Positions 11,830 through 23,530 of a stretch of 64,000 nucleotides of DNA are shown one piece after another. How positions within the stretch are numbered: position 1 is the first letter of the stretch; each line of letters opens with the position of its first letter. The notes under the pieces are model-generated. The model was not told the DNA's origin and ran no database searches. It saw only the letters and a program-made list of their open reading frames with translations. The position numbers and the translations under genes are program-made. Source of the stretch: Meghimatium bilineatum (taxonomy: Eukaryota; Mollusca; Gastropoda; Stylommatophora; Philomycidae); contig CM067307.1 in NCBI GenBank assembly GCA_034231615.1, positions 1,642,001 through 1,706,000 of the forward strand, read 5' to 3'.

Positions 11830-13500
11830 TCTATATTTTCCAGTAAAAACATGACCCGTGTTTACCAGAGGAAAACAGATCAAAAATACGTACCAGAGTC
11901 CATTATGAGAGCTGCTGTGACTGCCGATGCAGATATCATGCCTGTTATACAAACTTGCAGGGAATATGTAATAGCTCGTATAACACAAGTAAACAATATT
12001 AAAAAGTCAAAATTGTAGGTAATGAGACTCACCTCAAATTATAAACACAGTCAAATTCTTAAACATGAACAGGAAGAGAGACTGGCCAATTATCTTGATA
12101 AGTGTTCCATCACGTTTTACGGATCAACTCACAAAAAATGTTCATACTCTTGCCTTTGAAATGGCAACATTAAATCATTTGAAATGTCCACAAACATGGA
12201 TTGAGAACTCAATGACAGGTAGATAATGGCTTTCTGAAGCGACATTGACAATTTCAATAAAACAGCCAGAAGTGACATCATTGGCACGAGCAACTGCATT
12301 CAATACACACAATGTTGAAACATTTTTTTAATTTTAGTACAAGTCTCGTATACAAGACTGAATGTGTGTGGAGCTCAGATTTACTACAAGTCTCGTATAC
12401 AAGACTGAATGTATGTGGGGCTAAGATTTTAGTACAAGTCTCGTATACAAGACTGAATGTATGTGGGGCTCAGATTTTAGTACAAGTCTCTTATACAAGA
12501 TTGACTGTATGTGGGCTCAGATTTTAGTACAAGTCTCGTTTACAAGACTGAATGTATGTGGGACTCAGATTTACTACAAGTCTCGTATACAAGACTGAAT
12601 GTATGTGGGGCTCAGATATACTACAAGTCTCGTATACAAGACTGAATGTATGTGGGGCTCAGATTTTAGTACAAGTCTCGTTTACAAGACTGAATGTATG
12701 TGGGACTCAGATTTACTACAAGTCTCGTATACAAGACTGAATGTATGTGGGGCTCAGATATACTACAAGTCTCGTATACAAGACTGAATGTATGTGGGGC
12801 TCAGATATACTACAAGTCTCGTATACAAGACTGAATGTATGTGGGGCTCAGATTTTAGTACAAGTCTCGTATACAAGACTGAATGTATGTGGGGCACAGA
12901 TATACTACAAGTCTCGTATACAAGACTGAATGTGTGTGTGGCTCAGATTTACAATCTGGATGAAACTGGTGTGACAACAGTACAAAATGTTATTAGATTC
13001 ATTGCACAAGGTGGTACCTAACAGGTTGAGCAAATCACATCAAGAGATCGAGGTGAACTTGTCACAATCTGCTGCATTGTTTCTGCTACTGGAGACAGCT
13101 TATCACCAGTGTTTGTGTTTCCAGGAAAAAGTGTTAAAACACTTTCAGTTAAATGGAGCGCCAGAAGTCTCTGAAGGAGATACGCACTCTTCCGGCTGGA
13201 TGACAAGTCTGTGTGAAAGTGGTTGAGCATGTTATAAAATGTGTTAGACATTCAGAAATATATCCCATTATTGTGTTTATGGTTAATCACGAAAGTCACA
13301 TTTCCCGCCTTGGAGTTGGTAAAGTAGAACAATATTCATGTCATCAATCTTCCACCACATACAAGAAACCAAATGCAAACATTGGATCGGATTGTCTTTG
13401 GATCCCATGAAAGAAATATTTAGCAGATTCATGGAAAGAGATGTAAAATGCCAGTATTGTGCCCAACACAATACAAATACTTGTTTAATAAAATAGCCTG
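11830..13500 (+). pseudogene. pogo/Tigger-type (Tc1/mariner) DDE transposase relic
   Basis: An N-terminal helix-turn-helix start is visible (MTRVYQRKTDQKYVPES at 11851), followed in broken frames by LKCPQTWIENSMTG, SIKQPEVTSLARATAFN and HNVETFF. After a tandem array it resumes with YNLDETGVTTVQ (first catalytic Asp, near 12955), RGELVTICCIVSATG, GAPEVSEGDTHSSGWMT and VNHESHIS. In this family the second catalytic Asp sits in an LDNHxSHIS motif; here that position reads Val (FMVNHESHIS near 13278-13307), so it is lost. Multiple frameshifts and stops are present. The element is broken by a 13-copy 47-bp array just before the first catalytic Asp. No terminal inverted repeats were identified. Confidence 0.88.
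12336..12948. repeat. 47-bp minisatellite, 13 copies, inside the transposase relic
   Basis: Units contain TACAAGTCTCGTATACAAG and ATGTATGTGGGGCTCAGAT. The array begins where the transposase should read on from HNVETFF, and its last unit runs directly into TTTACAATCTGGATGAAAC, the codons for YNLDET. The unit therefore looks derived from transposase coding sequence. 47 is not a multiple of three, so the array by itself destroys the reading frame. Confidence 0.95.
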
Positions 13501-13689
13501 TGCCACACACTGAACTAAAATAATATAATGGAGGTAATTGCTATTAAAAAATTAGCCCTCCCTTCACAAAATATTTTAAAAAATTATTGAGTAGTGTTAG
13601 CTTCACGTGCAGTCGCAAACTACTGACGCAGGCCACGACGAGAACCTCCTCACACATTGGCATACAGGGGTGAGTGTGTGTTAGCAAAG

Positions 13690-13872
13690 AAGTCATCCAT
13701 CATCATCAAGTGCCGTCTCCACAACGAAGGTTGGCTGCAATAGCTCTTAAACATCTCATATTTCTTGTTTTGGTGGTGCACTCTGCTAGACTGTAACCAG
13801 TGCATATTGTTATGTTATTCTCCCACTTGTATCTCTGTCTACCTCTTGCTCGCTTCCCTTTGACTTTACCCA
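13690..13872 (-). mobile_element. LINE-A 3' end
   Basis: Starts with CATCATCATCAAGTGCCG, the reverse complement of the LINE-A terminus (GCACTTGATGATGATG), and runs through the sequence encoding the GKVKGK-like basic tail. It is nearly the same as 27212-27385. Severely 5'-truncated. Confidence 0.85.
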
Positions 13873-14260
13873 TGACAAAGAAGCAGGTCTAGCCATATTC
13901 TAGTCTCCGACTTGTGACCATAACTCAAACCGCCTCCGTTGCACCAAATGAAATTAACTTGAGAGAATATCCAACACTGGAACTCATTCTTTAAAAAAAA
14001 AAACAGCGTTTAAAGTAACGGTTTCATAGTTTAAAAACTCTGCCAGTCCGCATCTTCATTCACACCTGCAAGAACGGCTGCCTTCAGACTGCATTCATCT
14101 TCTTCTATAGCCGCCATATTGACCTCCTCAGTTATCCACTGTCTTGCCCACCTTCTCCTTCTATCTCTAATATTTCGCATTCTTCGAAGGCAGCGCTGTT
14201 TTCGGTCAACTTTCTTGCAAGAAATATTTGAATTTGAACTTGGAAATTTCTATTTTCCAT
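13873..14260. other. No gene recognised
   Basis: A minus-strand frame at 14050-14190 reads RRRRRWARQWITEE and MAAIEEDECSLKAAVLAG, faintly like the basic N-terminus of Harbinger-type proteins, but the similarity is too weak to call. Confidence 0.3.
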
Positions 14261-14410
14261 AGCCAAGGAATGAATAAATGTATTTCCATTGTTACTAGCG
14301 GCAGACATGATGGCTAAGCCTACCAGTGTAGCCAAGGACTGAATAAATGAAATTCCGTTGTTACTAGCGGCAGACATGATGGCTAAGCCTACCAGTGTAG
14401 CCAACACACA
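14261..14410. repeat. 69-bp direct duplication
   Basis: AGCCAAGG begins copies at 14261 and 14330, and AGCCAACAC begins a partial third at 14399. Each copy holds GTTACTAGCGGCAGACATG and TAAGCCTACCAGTG. Confidence 0.9.
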
Positions 14411-14639
14411 AACACTGATTGAACTGATACAACACACAGCGGGGACTTAGCCCGGATATTACACTTGGAGAACGCCTCCCTCGATCATTTGTCTCGGTGA
14501 CTGCGGAATGACGATGACGCAGTTTTCCTCGCGAAAAGCAAGTCGTAAGACGCTTAGAAAAAAGTTTAAGACGGAAGTTAACAGTAAGGCGGTTTAAATC
14601 TATCTATCTATTTGCTGAAACCCTTTGTTGCCTTTCGGC

Positions 14640-16860
14640 GTCAGGGGTAGAATAGTTGTCTACAAACGGACCTCTTGTGTGCTGAGTATATTGCGGAAAA
14701 ACAACGATTTCAAGAAACTACAAGGGGCAGCATCTTCACCGTCCAAGAAAGTAGCCTATAACAAGATCCGTAACACTTGTCAAAAGAAGCTCAGAGAGAT
14801 AATGGATAAATGGCTAAGTCGAAAAGCTGAAGAAATTCAAATGTTTGCAGACAGAAAGGACTATACGCGATTCTATGAGGCTTTAGGAACTATCTATGGC
14901 TCACACTCATCGGGATCGCCACCTCTATTAAATGGCGATTCGTCGAAGCTTTTCACTGATAAAAATGACATCTTAAATCGTTGGGCTGAACATTTTGAAG
15001 AAATTCTAAACAAACTATCAGTAATAAATGATGAAGTCATAAACAGAATACCACAACTTAGGATAAGAGAAGAACTCGATATACCTCCAAGCAGTCAAGA
15101 GGTTATGATAGCGATTAAACAAATGTCAAATGATAAAGCTCCAGGTTTGGATGCCTTATCTGCTGAAATTTATAAAAATTTTGGACCACTGCTGATTAAA
15201 ATACCAACTGACATTTTTGGTATTTTCTGAGACTCAGGTACATTGCTTCAAGATCTAAAAGATGCTTCTATAGTGCACCTATATAAAGGCAAAGGTACTA
15301 GACAGTCTTGCGATAATCACAGGGTTATATCACTTTTGTCTATAGCTGGTAAAATTCATGCTCGTGACATACTCAATAGATTAAATAATTCACTAATAAA
15401 CGAGCTACTCCCAGAGTGTCAATGCGGTTTTTGTGCAGGTCGTGGTACAGTTGATATGATATTCGCTGCACGACAAATTCAGGAAAAGTTACAAGAACAA
15501 CATAGTGAACCCTTAGCAACATTTGTAGACTTAACAGAGACGATACCGTTAACAGAGAAGGACTGTGGAAGGTGCTTACAAAGTTCGGGTGCCCCCCAAA
15601 ACTTGTCACTGTGATACGACAATTTCATGACGGTATGATGGCTAGTGTTATCTGCGACGGAGGAGTATCTCCTGCATTCCCTGTAACAAATGGTGTAAAG
15701 CAGGGATGTGTGCTGGCCCCTACTCTTTTCAGCCTGTTATTTACGGCCATGTTAACGGAAACACACCATAGTAATAAAACAGCTGGCATAATGGTCAATT
15801 ACAGAACAGATGGTGGTCTTTTCAATTTACGTCGTCTAAAAGCAAAAATGAAAACTAAATCTATTACTGTTAGAGAATTACTTTATGCTGACGACTGTGC
15901 ACTGTATGCTGTCTCTGTCGTAAACATGCAGAGCACCATAACCCACTTCTCAAAGGCCTGCAACATCTTTGGTTTCACTATTAACACACAAAAACAGAAG
16001 TCATGCACCAAGCAACATCAAATAGCCAACATACTGCTACTTCCATCATCGTCATGCAGGAAAAACTGCAGGTAGTCGACAATTTTACTTACCTTGGAAG
16101 CACTCTCTCTCTCGGGATGTCAACATCGATGTGGAAATTAACAATAGACTGGCAAAAGCTATGTGGCAGATTATGTAACAATGTATGGGACAGAATAGGT
16201 ATAAGAACAACCAACAAACTTCAAGTATATCATGCTGCTGTTATACCAAGCCTACTATACGCTTGCAAAACGTGGACAGTGTATGCTAGACATGCAAGAA
16301 AATTAAACCATTTCCATCTTACCTGCCTGCGTAAATTACTAAACATCCATTGGTGGGACAAAGTACCAGACTACGAGGTCTTGGAAAAATCAACATCAAT
16401 AGCCATCCACACACTACTTATGAATGCGCAAGCACGCTCGGCATGCCATCTTGTGCGTATGGAGAGCTCGCGTTTGCCGAAACAAATATATTATGGAGCA
16501 CTCAAGGCAGGATTTCGAAAAGCTGGTGGACAGTAAAAGCTCTTCAAATACACGCTCAAGTCATCACTGAAACACCTTAACATTGACGTAGGCGCCCTGG
16601 AAAGCCTCGATTAGAATGGAACAACATGGCGTTACAGCATTAGAACGGGAGCACTAGCGGCGGAAGAATTCAGACAAGATACTGCAAGACAGAAGCAGAC
16701 ACGTAGAAAATAAAAAAACATCTCAACCTCACACAGATACCCTCTATTGTTGTCAATTCTGTAAAAGAACAATTTGTGCGCGCATTGGATTTGTTAGTCA
16801 TTTAAAAACGTACTATTAACTTTATTATTTTTATTACTTATTGTTATTATTATTATGATT
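14640..16860 (+). mobile_element. LINE-C copy 1, RT and C-terminal region
   Basis: A 5'-truncated non-LTR element without its endonuclease. In order: the pre-RT linker (RWAEHFEEILNK), SNDKAPGLDALSAEIYK, DLKDASIVHLYKGKG, LLSIAGKI, CQCGFCAGRGTVDMIF, FVDLT, FPVTNGVKQGCVLAPTLFS, the active site ELLYADDCALYA, NFTYLGSTLS and a C-terminal tail (LRKLLNIHWWDKVPDYEVL, HLVRMESSRLPKQ). The RT catalytic aspartates are kept. The frame is broken near 15230, 15545-15575 and 16010. At the first site the frame passes a TGA at 15228; at the second, the region after FVDLT that should encode AFDTVNR is replaced by a short direct repeat (TTAACAGAGA twice at 15530-15560). Ends in a TTAT-rich tail near 16818-16860. 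Confidence 0.88.
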
Positions 16861-17344
16861 GAGTTTTTGGTCATCGTCGATTACGACGTGCAAACATCAA
16901 ATCTGTTATTCAGTAATCTGTTATTCAGTAATCAGTTTATTCCATGTTTCTAATAATGTCAATACTGGTACTGTAGACGGTTAATTATGAAGCAAGCAGA
17001 AATGAACGTGATTACAAATATAAGACTTGCTAAAAGTGCATTAGTTGCAGTACATAAAACACCATGAGATGAACTGTCCCTACATTACATCAGCGATTGT
17101 TGCCACTTTTGTATCTACCTAACCCACCTTTTCCGTCAGTCCTTGTCAAAAACTGTCACAAATTCAGAGAGCTACCTGCAAGGCTTTGTCACAAAATTAT
17201 TTTAAAAAAATGATGTGGCAGAATAAGTACACAACAACTACTTGATTTGATTGGCTTTTATAATTTTTTTTTGTAATTCAAATAATTTAATTTGTGTAGA
17301 GAGAAATATTTTTGAAGACATCAAAGTATATCTTCTTCTTGTCA
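16861..17344. other. No gene recognised
   Basis: Contains the likely end of the LINE-C 3' UTR and a small duplicated AATCTGTTATTCAGT motif at about 16908-16934. Otherwise unique AT-rich sequence. Confidence 0.4.
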
Positions 17345-17349
17345 ACACA

Positions 17350-17600
17350 TGTCACACTTTTCAGACAATGGTCCCCCGGCTTGTCTACAACTGTCACACT
17401 TTTCAAACAATGGTCCCCCAGCTTGTCAACAACTGTCACACTTTTCAGACCTTGCCCCAGCCTTGTCAACAAATATCACACTTTTCAGACAATTTTCCTC
17501 CGGCTTGTCAACACCTGTCACACTTTTCAGACAATGGTCCCCAGGCTTGTCAACAAATGTCACACCTTTCACACTACCCCATCCCCCCTCTAATTGTTGA
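17350..17600. repeat. 42-bp minisatellite, 6 copies
   Basis: TGTCACACTTTTCAGAC recurs at 17350, 17392, 17434, 17474, 17516 and 17558 with GGTCCCCCGGCTTGTCAAC between. One unit is 2 bp shorter. Confidence 0.94.
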
Positions 17601-17632
17601 CGTCATTTATGTACAGCCAAATTCAACACATT

Positions 17633-19268
17633 TTAGAAGAAAAGGGGGCTGTCAGTATAATAAGTTATCCAATCTCCTGTCTCCAATCTCCCACTTTCCA
17701 GTTTGTTTATTGTCCAAGACTCGCACCCATATGTTTGTATAGGGGTTATATAGCACTGCAGAACTCTCTTTCTCACCTCTAATGACAAAGTCTTATTACA
17801 CATCATATTTTTCATTTTTCTGAATGTTGTTTTCGCCTGTCTTATTCTGCATCTTATTTCTGTTGAACTTCTTCCATCTGCTGTAATCGTTGTACATAGA
17901 TATTTGAATTGGTGGACCTGTTTTAATACTATATCATTCACTATGATCTTGCAAGGTGCGTTATTTTCTTTCTTTGAAATAACCATTACTTCTGTTTTCT
18001 TGATATTTAGGAAGAGGCCTTTCTCTTTACTTTCTGTGACTACTACATTAACTAAATTTTGAAGGTCTTCCTCACTTTTTGCAATCAGAACAGTGTCATC
18101 CGCATATCTCAAATTATTTATGTTGTGTCCTTCCACTGATATTCCTGGGATATCTACTATTGCACGCAATATGTTTTCACTATATAAAGAGAACAGGTCT
18201 GGTGAAAGCACGCATCCCTGTCTGACTCCTTGTTTTATTTTTTGAAAAAGACCAAATTGATTTCCTACTCTTATTGCTGCTGTTTGTTGCCAGTATATGT
18301 TCTTGGTTATTCTTAAATCCTTGCTGTCAATGTTCAAATTCTCTAGCACATGTATAATTTCGCTATGTTTAACTTTGTCAAAAGCTTTAGTGTAGTCTAT
18401 AAAACAGAGATACAGATCTCTTTTTACCTCTATAGACCTCTCTATTAGTGTTCTCAATATATAAATAGCATTGTTGGTACCTTTTCCTTCTACAAAACCA
18501 CATTATTCTGGACTTATTTCTGATTTTAGTTTGTTTCTCACTCTCTTCATGATGATTCTGAGAGGTATTTTGGTTATTTGGCTCATGATGCTGATTGTAC
18601 GGTGTTCTTCACAATAGGTGGTCCCTGGTTTCTTAGGTAATGCTATGAATATGGATCTCATTAAGTCATCGGGTATGTTTCCGCTGTTATATTATATGTC
18701 ATTCAGCAACTTTGTGATTATTTCAACTCCAAAGTCATCTAAAGCTGCTAATTCTTCTAATGTGATATTGTCTGGACCTGGGGCTTTGCCATATTTCATG
18801 TGTCTTAGTGCCTACTTTTGCTGTGAGTTTTGATGGACCCTCGCCGTTATCTTGTATGTTTATTTCTGGTCTATTGTCCTCATAAAGTTCTTTGATATAT
18901 TCTGACCATCTCTGTACTATGTGCTCTATTCCCATTAATACCTGCCCTGTCTTAGATTTTAGACACCCTGTAACTGTTTGCGTTCTCTTTCCTGTTATCA
19001 TCTCAATTTTCTTATATAGTAATGTTGTATCTTGGTTGTAATGCAATTCTATTTCTGTGCATTTCTTGTTCAGCCAGCTTTCTTTTGCTATTTTGCAGTT
19101 CTGTCGTATCTCCTTATGTATTTTCTGATATTCCACTATCTTGTGTTTATTTTTCCTTCTGGTGCTCATCAATTCTAATATTTCTTCTGTCATCCATTTT
19201 TGTTTTGTTGTATGTTTTACTTTTGGTATTATCTCTTTAGATGTTTGGTTTATCGAATGTTTTAGCAT
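17633..19268 (-). pseudogene. LINE-D reverse transcriptase region, broken
   Basis: The 177-residue frame at 18735-19268 holds the linker between endonuclease and RT. The 274-residue frame at 17633-18457 holds [14 protein letters not shown] (residues 18-31), [14 protein letters not shown] (77-90), the active site [12 protein letters not shown] (115-126), [13 protein letters not shown] and [10 protein letters not shown]. The two frames are separated by stops, one near 18507. The catalytic aspartates are intact. The last residues switch to unrelated sequence, marking the 3' deletion. Confidence 0.87.
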
Positions 19269-20400
19269 GTTCCATTGATCTTCAATACTCTGAATCTTTG
19301 CAATGGCGTTGTATCTATTTTGTACAATTATGTTGTATCTTTCTTTAATGTCAGCATCTTATTTCAATAAAGCTAAATCTAATTTCATATTCCTTGGTGC
19401 TCTCTTGATCTTCTTTAATCTTATACACAATTTCGCTACCAGTAGTATATGATCACTGTTGCAGTCAGCACCTGGCCTTGTTTTCGTAGATCTAATGCTG
19501 TTTCTATGTCTTTTAGAGACTAAAATGTAATCAATTTGGTTCCGAGTATTACCTCCTGGGCTAATCCATGTACACAGCCTTCTTGAATGTTGCTTGAACC
19601 ATGTATTCCCTATTATTAAGTTATGTGCCTGTGCCCACTCTATCAATAAATCACCTCTTTCATTCTTAGTTCCTAAACCAAATCTTCCTGTCACATCTTT
19701 TATTTCTGTTTCACCTACTTTTGCGTTAAAGTCCCCCATTACTAAAGTTACTTCCTGATTTTTACACTGTTTCATTGCGATTTCTTTATCTTCATAGAAA
19801 ATTTCTATGTCCTCCTCTGAACTGCTTGATGTAGGTGCATATACCTGCACAAAACCAACGGTTTTCCTGTTATTTTAACTAATATTACCCGATCTGATAT
19901 TGCCATAAAACCCTTCACCTTTTTCCTGTTTCTGTGTCTAATAATACTCTTACCCCCCTCTCGTGTTTCTGTCCTCCTGAGTATATTACTTTTAGATTTA
20001 TCTGACTGTATCTCTCCTGCCCCAGTCCACCTCACTTCACTCATTCCTAAGATATTTACGCTCATTCTTTCCATTTCTTGCTTGATGTTGTCTAATTTAC
20101 CACACTGCGCTAACAATCTGACGTTCCATGTTGCTATTTTAACACTAACTTTAGGCCTACTTCTGTGTGTCGCCATGACTTTCATCTTGGGAGAATAATG
20201 TGGTACTTTCCAGATGATTTCCACATCCATATGGGGATATCCATTTATAATCGCTACCTTTGACAATATTTTATGTCGGGACACATGGGTGCCCCGCCCT
20301 GTCCAGTTGCAGAGCTACCACTTATACCGGTGGCTATCGGTCGCTTCCTTGTTCGCGCCTAGCGAACATCATGACGACACGATCAACGACTAAATTCCAC
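17640..20400 (-). mobile_element. LINE-D: RTE-like LINE with endonuclease and RT
   Basis: A 2.75-kb copy read on the minus strand. The presumed 5' leader (20290-20400) is GC-richer and precedes the endonuclease (19359-20284); an RT linker (18735-19268) and the RT (17633-18457) follow. The C-terminal tail after the RT that other copies carry is cut off near 17700, so the element is 3'-deleted rather than 5'-truncated, which is unusual for a LINE. No target-site duplication was found. Confidence 0.9.
19359..20284 (-). pseudogene. LINE-D endonuclease domain (APE type), frameshifted
   Basis: Motifs in order: KIATWNVRLLAQ, GMSEVRWTG, VTLVMGDFNAKVG, NQIDYILVSKRHR and GADCNSDHILLVAKL. These are the Asn, Glu, Asp/Asn and SDH motifs of APE-like LINE endonucleases that nick target DNA. 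The ORF starting at 20284 ends near 19805; a frameshift at about 19850 moves the rest to a second frame beginning MQVYAPTSS. All the recognisable catalytic motifs are present, so the family rather than this copy was active recently. Confidence 0.88.
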
Positions 20401-20717
20401 TCCCCTCCAGGAATATTCAACTTTCCACAATAGAAAACACACAAGGAATGTTCTGCACATTACAGTTATTAGTTATTCACTTGAAATAACACATAATACA
20501 ATCAAAATAATCTTTAAGTACATTTAAGTGCAGTCCAGATATTCAGCAAATCTAAGGAGAACGGGGCTGTTCATATATTAAGTCAACAATTAGGAGGAAC
20601 GGGAAGGGGTGATCAGGAAAAGAACATTCTGCAAGTTAATAAAGGGAAGGGGGGATGGGGTGTTGAAAAAAGTTGAAATCTCATTGGTGGAAAACATGAG
20701 ATCAAGAGGATACATTT
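20401..20717. other. No gene recognised
   Basis: Unique sequence with a purine-rich GGGGTGA segment before the 17-bp array. Confidence 0.4.
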
Positions 20718-21716
20718 TACAGAGTGCAACATTCAACAGAGTACAACATTCAACAGAGTACAACATTCTACAGAATGCAACAATCAACAGAGTACAACAT
20801 TCTACAGAGTACAACATTCTACATAGTACAACATTCTACAGAGTGTAACATTCAACACAGTACAACATTCAACAGAGTACAACATTCTACAGAGTGCAAC
20901 ATTCAACAGAGTACAACATTCTACAAAGTACAACATTCTACAGAGTACAACATTCTACAGAGTGCAGCATTCTACAGAGTGCAACATTTGAACGAGTTCA
21001 ACATTCTACAGAGTACAACATTCAACAGAGTGCAACATTCTGCAGAGTTCAACATTCTACAGAATACAACAATCTACAGAGTACAAAATTTTACAGATTG
21101 CAACATTCTACAGACTGCAACATTCTACAGCGTGCAACATTTTACAGGGTGCAACATTTTATAGAGCAGATCATTCTACAGAGTTCAACATTCTACTTAG
21201 TTCAACATTCTACAGAGTGCAACATTCTACAGAGTTCAACATTCTACAGCGTGCCTCATTCTACAGAGTGCTACATTCTACACAGTACAACATTCTACAG
21301 AGTGCAACATTCTACAGGCTGCAAAATTCTACAGAGTGCAACATTCTACAGAGTGCAAGATTCTACAGAGTGCAAGATTCTACAGAGTGCAACATTCTTT
21401 AGAACTCAACATTCTATAGAGTACAACATTCTATAGAGTGCAACATTCTACAGAGTACAACATTTTACAGAGCAGATCATTCTACAGAGTTCAACATTCT
21501 ACTAAGTTCAACATTCTACAGAGTGCAACATTCTACAGAGTTCAACATTCTACAGCGTGCCTCATTCTACAGAGTGCTACATTCTACACAGTACAACATT
21601 CTACAGAGTGCAACATTCTACAGGCTGCAAAATTCTACAGAGTGCAACATTCAACTGTGCTCAACATTCTACAGAGTTCAACATTCTACAGAGTGTAACA
21701 TTCTACAAAGTTCTCC
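20718..21716. repeat. 17-bp minisatellite, about 58 copies, with an 18-unit higher-order repeat
   Basis: Core unit is CAACATTCTACAGAGTG with frequent single-base variants. The variant string starting AGAGCAGATCATTC at 21163 recurs at 21469 and stays in register for about 170 bp, a 306-bp (18 x 17) higher-order period. Open frames through it are repeat artefacts. Confidence 0.95.
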
Positions 21717-21822
21717 ACAATGCAATAGACAGTTATATTGAATGTCGGTTGTTCATACAATGTGTTAGAACTGGTTACGCACAATTGTAACTGGTGTCAT
21801 CATATTCAGTATTCTACCTTAT

Positions 21823-21893
21823 CAATCAATCAATCAATCAAGTGTCATGCCGAATGACGTAGGCGATCACGTTTCTCCACAACTCTATATCTC
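21823..21893 (-). mobile_element. LINE-F 3' end with TGAT tail
   Basis: ATCAATCAATCAATCAAGTG followed by TCATGCCGAATGACG and GGCGATCAC is the reverse complement of the LINE-F terminus (compare 22798-22870). The copy stops where a 24-bp array begins. Confidence 0.75.
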
Positions 21894-22715
21894 TACCACT
21901 CACTCTTCATCTATCTCTATCTCTACCAGTCACTATTCATCTATCTCTACCACTCACTCTTCATCTATCTCTATCTCTACCAGTCACTCTTCATCTATCT
22001 CTACCACTCATTCTTCATCTATCTCTACCACTCACTCTTCATCTATCTCTACCACTCACTCTTCATCTATCTCTACCAGTCACTATTCATCTATCTCTAC
22101 CACTCACTCTTCATCTATCTCTACCACTCACTCTTCATCTATCTCTACAACTCACTCTTCATCTATCTCTACCACTCACTCTTCATCTATCTCTACCACT
22201 CACTTTTCATCTATCTCTATCTCTACCACTCACTCTTCATCTATCTCTATCTCTACCAGTCACTCTTCATCTATCTCTATCTCTACCACTCACTCTTCAT
22301 CTATCTCTATCTCTACCAGTCACTCTTCATCTATCTCTACCACTCACTCTTCATCTATCTCTACCACTCACTCTTCATCTATCTCTACCACTCTCTCTTC
22401 ATCTATCTCTACCACTCACTCTTCATCTATCTCTACCACTCACTTTTCATCTATCTCTACCACTCACTCTTCATTTATCTCTACCACTCACTCTTCATCT
22501 ATCTCTACCACTCATTCTTCATCTATCTCTACCACTCACTCTTCATCTATCTCTACCAGTCACTCTTCATCTATCTCTACCACTCTCTCTTCATCTATCT
22601 CTACCACTCACTCTTCATCTATCTCTACCACTCACTCTTCATCTATCTCTACCACTCTCTCTTCATCTATCTCTACCACTCACTCTTCATCTATCTCTAT
22701 CTCTACCACTCTCTC
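21894..22715. repeat. 24-bp CATCTATCTCTACCACTC minisatellite, about 33 copies
   Basis: Units of 24 bp, with 30-bp variants that gain one extra ATCTCT. It starts at the CTCTATATCTC segment of a LINE-F 3' end and finishes next to a CT run (22755-22781) and another LINE-F 3' end. The Ser/Thr/His-rich open frame is a repeat artefact. Confidence 0.95.
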
Positions 22716-22797
22716 TTTTTCTCTTTTCCTATGTATCTCTCCTATTTCTTGTCCTTCTCTCTCTCTCTCTCTCTCTCTCTTAATGACAATGACATGT

Positions 22798-23530
22798 TCA
22801 ATCAATCATTCAATCAATCAATCAAGTGCGATGCTGAATGGCGAAGGCGAACATTTTTCTCCACAACTCTGTCTCTTGTGTTATCAATAAGTTCGGTTGG
22901 TGAGCTTCTACCGTGCCACAATACAAGTCCATCTAGCAACTTCTCTCTTTATTGACCCTTATCTAGTGTCCTCTTGATCTTTCCAGTGGTTATTAAGTAT
23001 TCCATCTGTGTTCTTCTCAGCACATGCCCTAGAATTCCTGACTGCCTGCCACTAATGTTTGATATGATTTATCTTTTTATGTCATCATCAATGAGAACCT
23101 CTGCTTTAGTTTTCTTCGCTGTCCGTAGTATTTTCGTCATTCTTCTCAGAAACCACATTCTTCTCAGAAACCACATTCTTCTTAGAAACCACATTCTTCT
23201 CAGAAACCACATTCTTCTCAGAAACCACATTCTTCTCAGAAACCACATTCTTCTCAGAAACCACATTCTTCTCAGAAACCACATTCTTCTCAGAAACCAC
23301 ATTCTTCTTAGAAACCACATTCTTCTCAGAAACCACATTCTTCTCAGAAACCACATTTTTCTCAGAAACCACATTCTTCTCAGAAACCACATTTTTCTCA
23401 GAAACCACATTCTTCTCAGAAACCACATTTTTCTCAGAAACCACATCCCTGTAGCCTCTAATTCACTTTGATTTTGTTTGTTTACAGTCCATGCTCCACA
23501 TGTTTCAGGGGAAACTACTGCTGTATTATT
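22798..23530 (-). mobile_element. LINE-F 3' fragment with an internal 18-bp expansion
   Basis: From the TGAT tail at 22798 the minus strand encodes the LINE-F C-terminus: in protein order AWTVNKQNQ, TGMWFLRK, the expanded MWFLRR block, MTKILRTAKKTKAEVLI, ILGHVLRRTQMEYLITTGK and NTRDR. The catalytic RT core is absent. The expansion lies exactly in the EMW.LRRM motif that follows the RT in this family. Confidence 0.85.
23139..23448. repeat. 18-bp minisatellite, about 17 copies, inside LINE-F
   Basis: Unit AGAAACCACATTCTTCTC. On the minus strand it is six codons of the LINE (MWFLRR/MWFLRK). Since 18 is a multiple of three the LINE frame stays open through the block and rejoins the normal sequence afterwards. 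Confidence 0.96.

Noticed and set aside
14050..14190. Harbinger-like basic segment (RRRRRWARQWITEE)
   Set aside because: Only a short basic patch; no nuclease motifs nearby.
21847..22890. 347-codon Ser/Thr/His-rich open frame
   Set aside because: It is the 24-bp minisatellite read through; unit length divisible by three keeps it open, and no domain or start context exists.
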